Source of the DNA: an uncultured Eubacteriales bacterium
GTDB lineage: Bacteria; Bacillota; Clostridia; Oscillospirales; Oscillospiraceae
Assembly (NCBI GenBank): GCA_900546295.1
Contig: URCK01000080.1
Location: forward strand, 1-6,377
Direction: 5' to 3'
Length of the DNA: 6,377 nucleotides
Shown: piece by piece, positions 6,027-6,377 of the stretch
Position numbering within the stretch: the stretch's first letter is position 1
Layout: each line of letters starts with the position of its first letter
Notes under the pieces: model-generated
Seen by the model: the letters and a program-made list of their open reading frames with translations, nothing else
Database searches by the model: none
What the model was told of the DNA's origin: nothing
Translations under genes and position numbers: made by a program

Positions 6027-6055
6027 TTGCTTTCGCCGAAAGCATATGTTACAAT
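6027..6055 (+). promoter_or_regulatory. Extended -10 promoter of the NhaC-like gene with an overlapping inverted repeat
   Basis: TTGCTT (6027-6032) and TACAAT (6050-6055) are separated by 17 bases. TGT at 6047-6049 precedes the -10, giving TGnTACAAT, the same extended form as the gntR promoter. Start would be near 6062. TGCTTTC-gcc-GAAAGCA (6028-6044) is a perfect 7-bp inverted repeat that covers the -35 and part of the spacer, a place where a bound repressor would exclude polymerase. Confidence 0.72.
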
Positions 6056-6061
6056 TAGTTC

Positions 6062-6268
6062 ACAAATGGATGACAGACGGGTATGCAGCGTGCAGGAAGC
6101 CGTTGCCCGACGGTGCTGTAAGCCTGTTCTTCGTCCGTTTTTCCGCGGGACCCCTCCGCGGAGACGCACATTTCCCCTGTGCGGTGAAAAGCAGCCTCGT
6201 CCGGGGAGGAGCGGTTCTCCGCTTGCGTGGCGAGCAAGTATTTTTATGAAGAGAGAGGTATTCATCAA
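6062..6268 (+). promoter_or_regulatory. Long GC-rich structured leader before the NhaC-like gene
   Basis: About 207 bases separate the predicted start from the ATG, with no convincing coding frame. Hairpins seen in order: TGCAGCG with TGCTGTA (6084-6090 and 6114-6120, two G-T pairs), enclosing CCGT with ACGG (6100-6103 and 6110-6113); TCCGCGG with CCGCGGA (6142-6148 and 6156-6162, loop gacccct); CGCACA with TGTGCG (6165-6170 and 6178-6183, loop tttcccc); AGCGG with CCGCT (6210-6214 and 6219-6223); CTTGC with GCAAG (6222-6226 and 6234-6238), followed by TATTTTT, which resembles a weak terminator. Both C-rich loops could pair with GGGG at 6203-6206. The last two stems share bases 6222-6223. A riboswitch or attenuator is plausible; I do not recognise the class. 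Confidence 0.5.
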
Positions 6269-6377
6269 ATGGCAAACGAAAAGAAAGTCGCACGGGAGCC
6301 CAGTTTTATTCTGGCGCTGATCCCCATTGTGGCAATGATCGGGTTCATGCTTTACTGCTTCCTCGGTCATTCCGAAT
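6269..6377 (+). CDS. N-terminal fragment of a membrane protein, probably an NhaC-type Na+/H+ antiporter
   Basis: The first 36 codons are visible and the gene runs off the right edge. A charged start (MANEKKVARE) is followed by a hydrophobic helix, PSFILALIPIVAMIGFMLYC (11-30). The pairing of a short basic N-terminus with PSxxxALIPI opening the first helix recalls NhaC family antiporters, which exchange Na+ for protons (or, in relatives, malate and lactate) across the cytoplasmic membrane. The ATG at 6269 was chosen because AGAGAGG (6252-6258) lies 10 bases upstream. Too little is visible to exclude other polytopic carriers. The preceding promoter, inverted repeat and long leader suggest tight control. 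Confidence 0.5.
   Translation, partial: MANEKKVAREPSFILALIPIVAMIGFMLYCFLGHSE

Noticed and set aside
6027..6320. Plus-strand open frame across the leader of the NhaC-like gene.
   Set aside because: Its start overlaps the promoter itself, it is Arg/Pro rich without any family pattern, and it overlaps the real start of the membrane protein in another frame.
5756..6370. Minus-strand open frame of 204 codons across yerC and the following intergenic region.
   Set aside because: It runs through a terminator, promoter and AT-rich block and shows no family resemblance or ribosome site.

Overview
The window looks like chromosomal DNA from a GC-rich, low-copy-repeat member of the Bacillota (Firmicutes), most likely a gut Clostridia of the Oscillospiraceae/Ruminococcaceae type. 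The reasons are: a YerC/YecD TrpR-like protein (a Firmicutes family), strong AGGAGG-type ribosome sites, sigma-A type promoters, compact rho-independent terminators, coding DNA around 60-65% GC, and a BlaR1/M56-like protein with a very large C-terminal sensor region of the kind common in that group. The assignment is inference from sequence features only.

Layout. (1) Bases 2-2806, + strand: the 3' part (934 codons) of a large membrane protein. Its reading frame is open to the left edge, and its first residues resemble the end of an M56/BlaR1 peptidase domain plus the last membrane helix; the rest is a long, aromatic-rich extracytoplasmic region. A 12-bp-stem terminator follows. (2) Bases 2947-3723, + strand: a GntR/HutC-family regulator with its own extended -10 promoter and two copies of an operator-like repeat. 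(3) A 14-bp bidirectional terminator is shared with the convergent hisS. (4) Bases 3778-5136, - strand: histidyl-tRNA synthetase, with a near-consensus promoter. (5) A 433-bp divergent intergenic region carries the hisS promoter, and the promoter and about 133 nt structured leader of yerC. (6) Bases 5570-5869, + strand: yerC, followed by a terminator. (7) A 399-bp intergenic region holds an AT-rich block, a promoter overlapped by a 7-bp inverted repeat, and a roughly 207 nt GC-rich, hairpin-dense leader. (8) Bases 6269 to the right edge: the first 36 codons of a membrane protein, probably an NhaC-type antiporter.

How the parts relate. The genes look like five separate transcription units rather than one operon, because every complete gene has its own promoter and terminator. 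No mobile element, CRISPR array, tRNA or rRNA was seen. The genes themselves are ordinary families. The less explained parts are non-coding: the mutually exclusive hairpins before yerC, the long structured leader before the NhaC-like gene, and the paired operator-like repeats before gntR. In the first gene, a block of clearly lower GC within the sensor region suggests mosaic origin.
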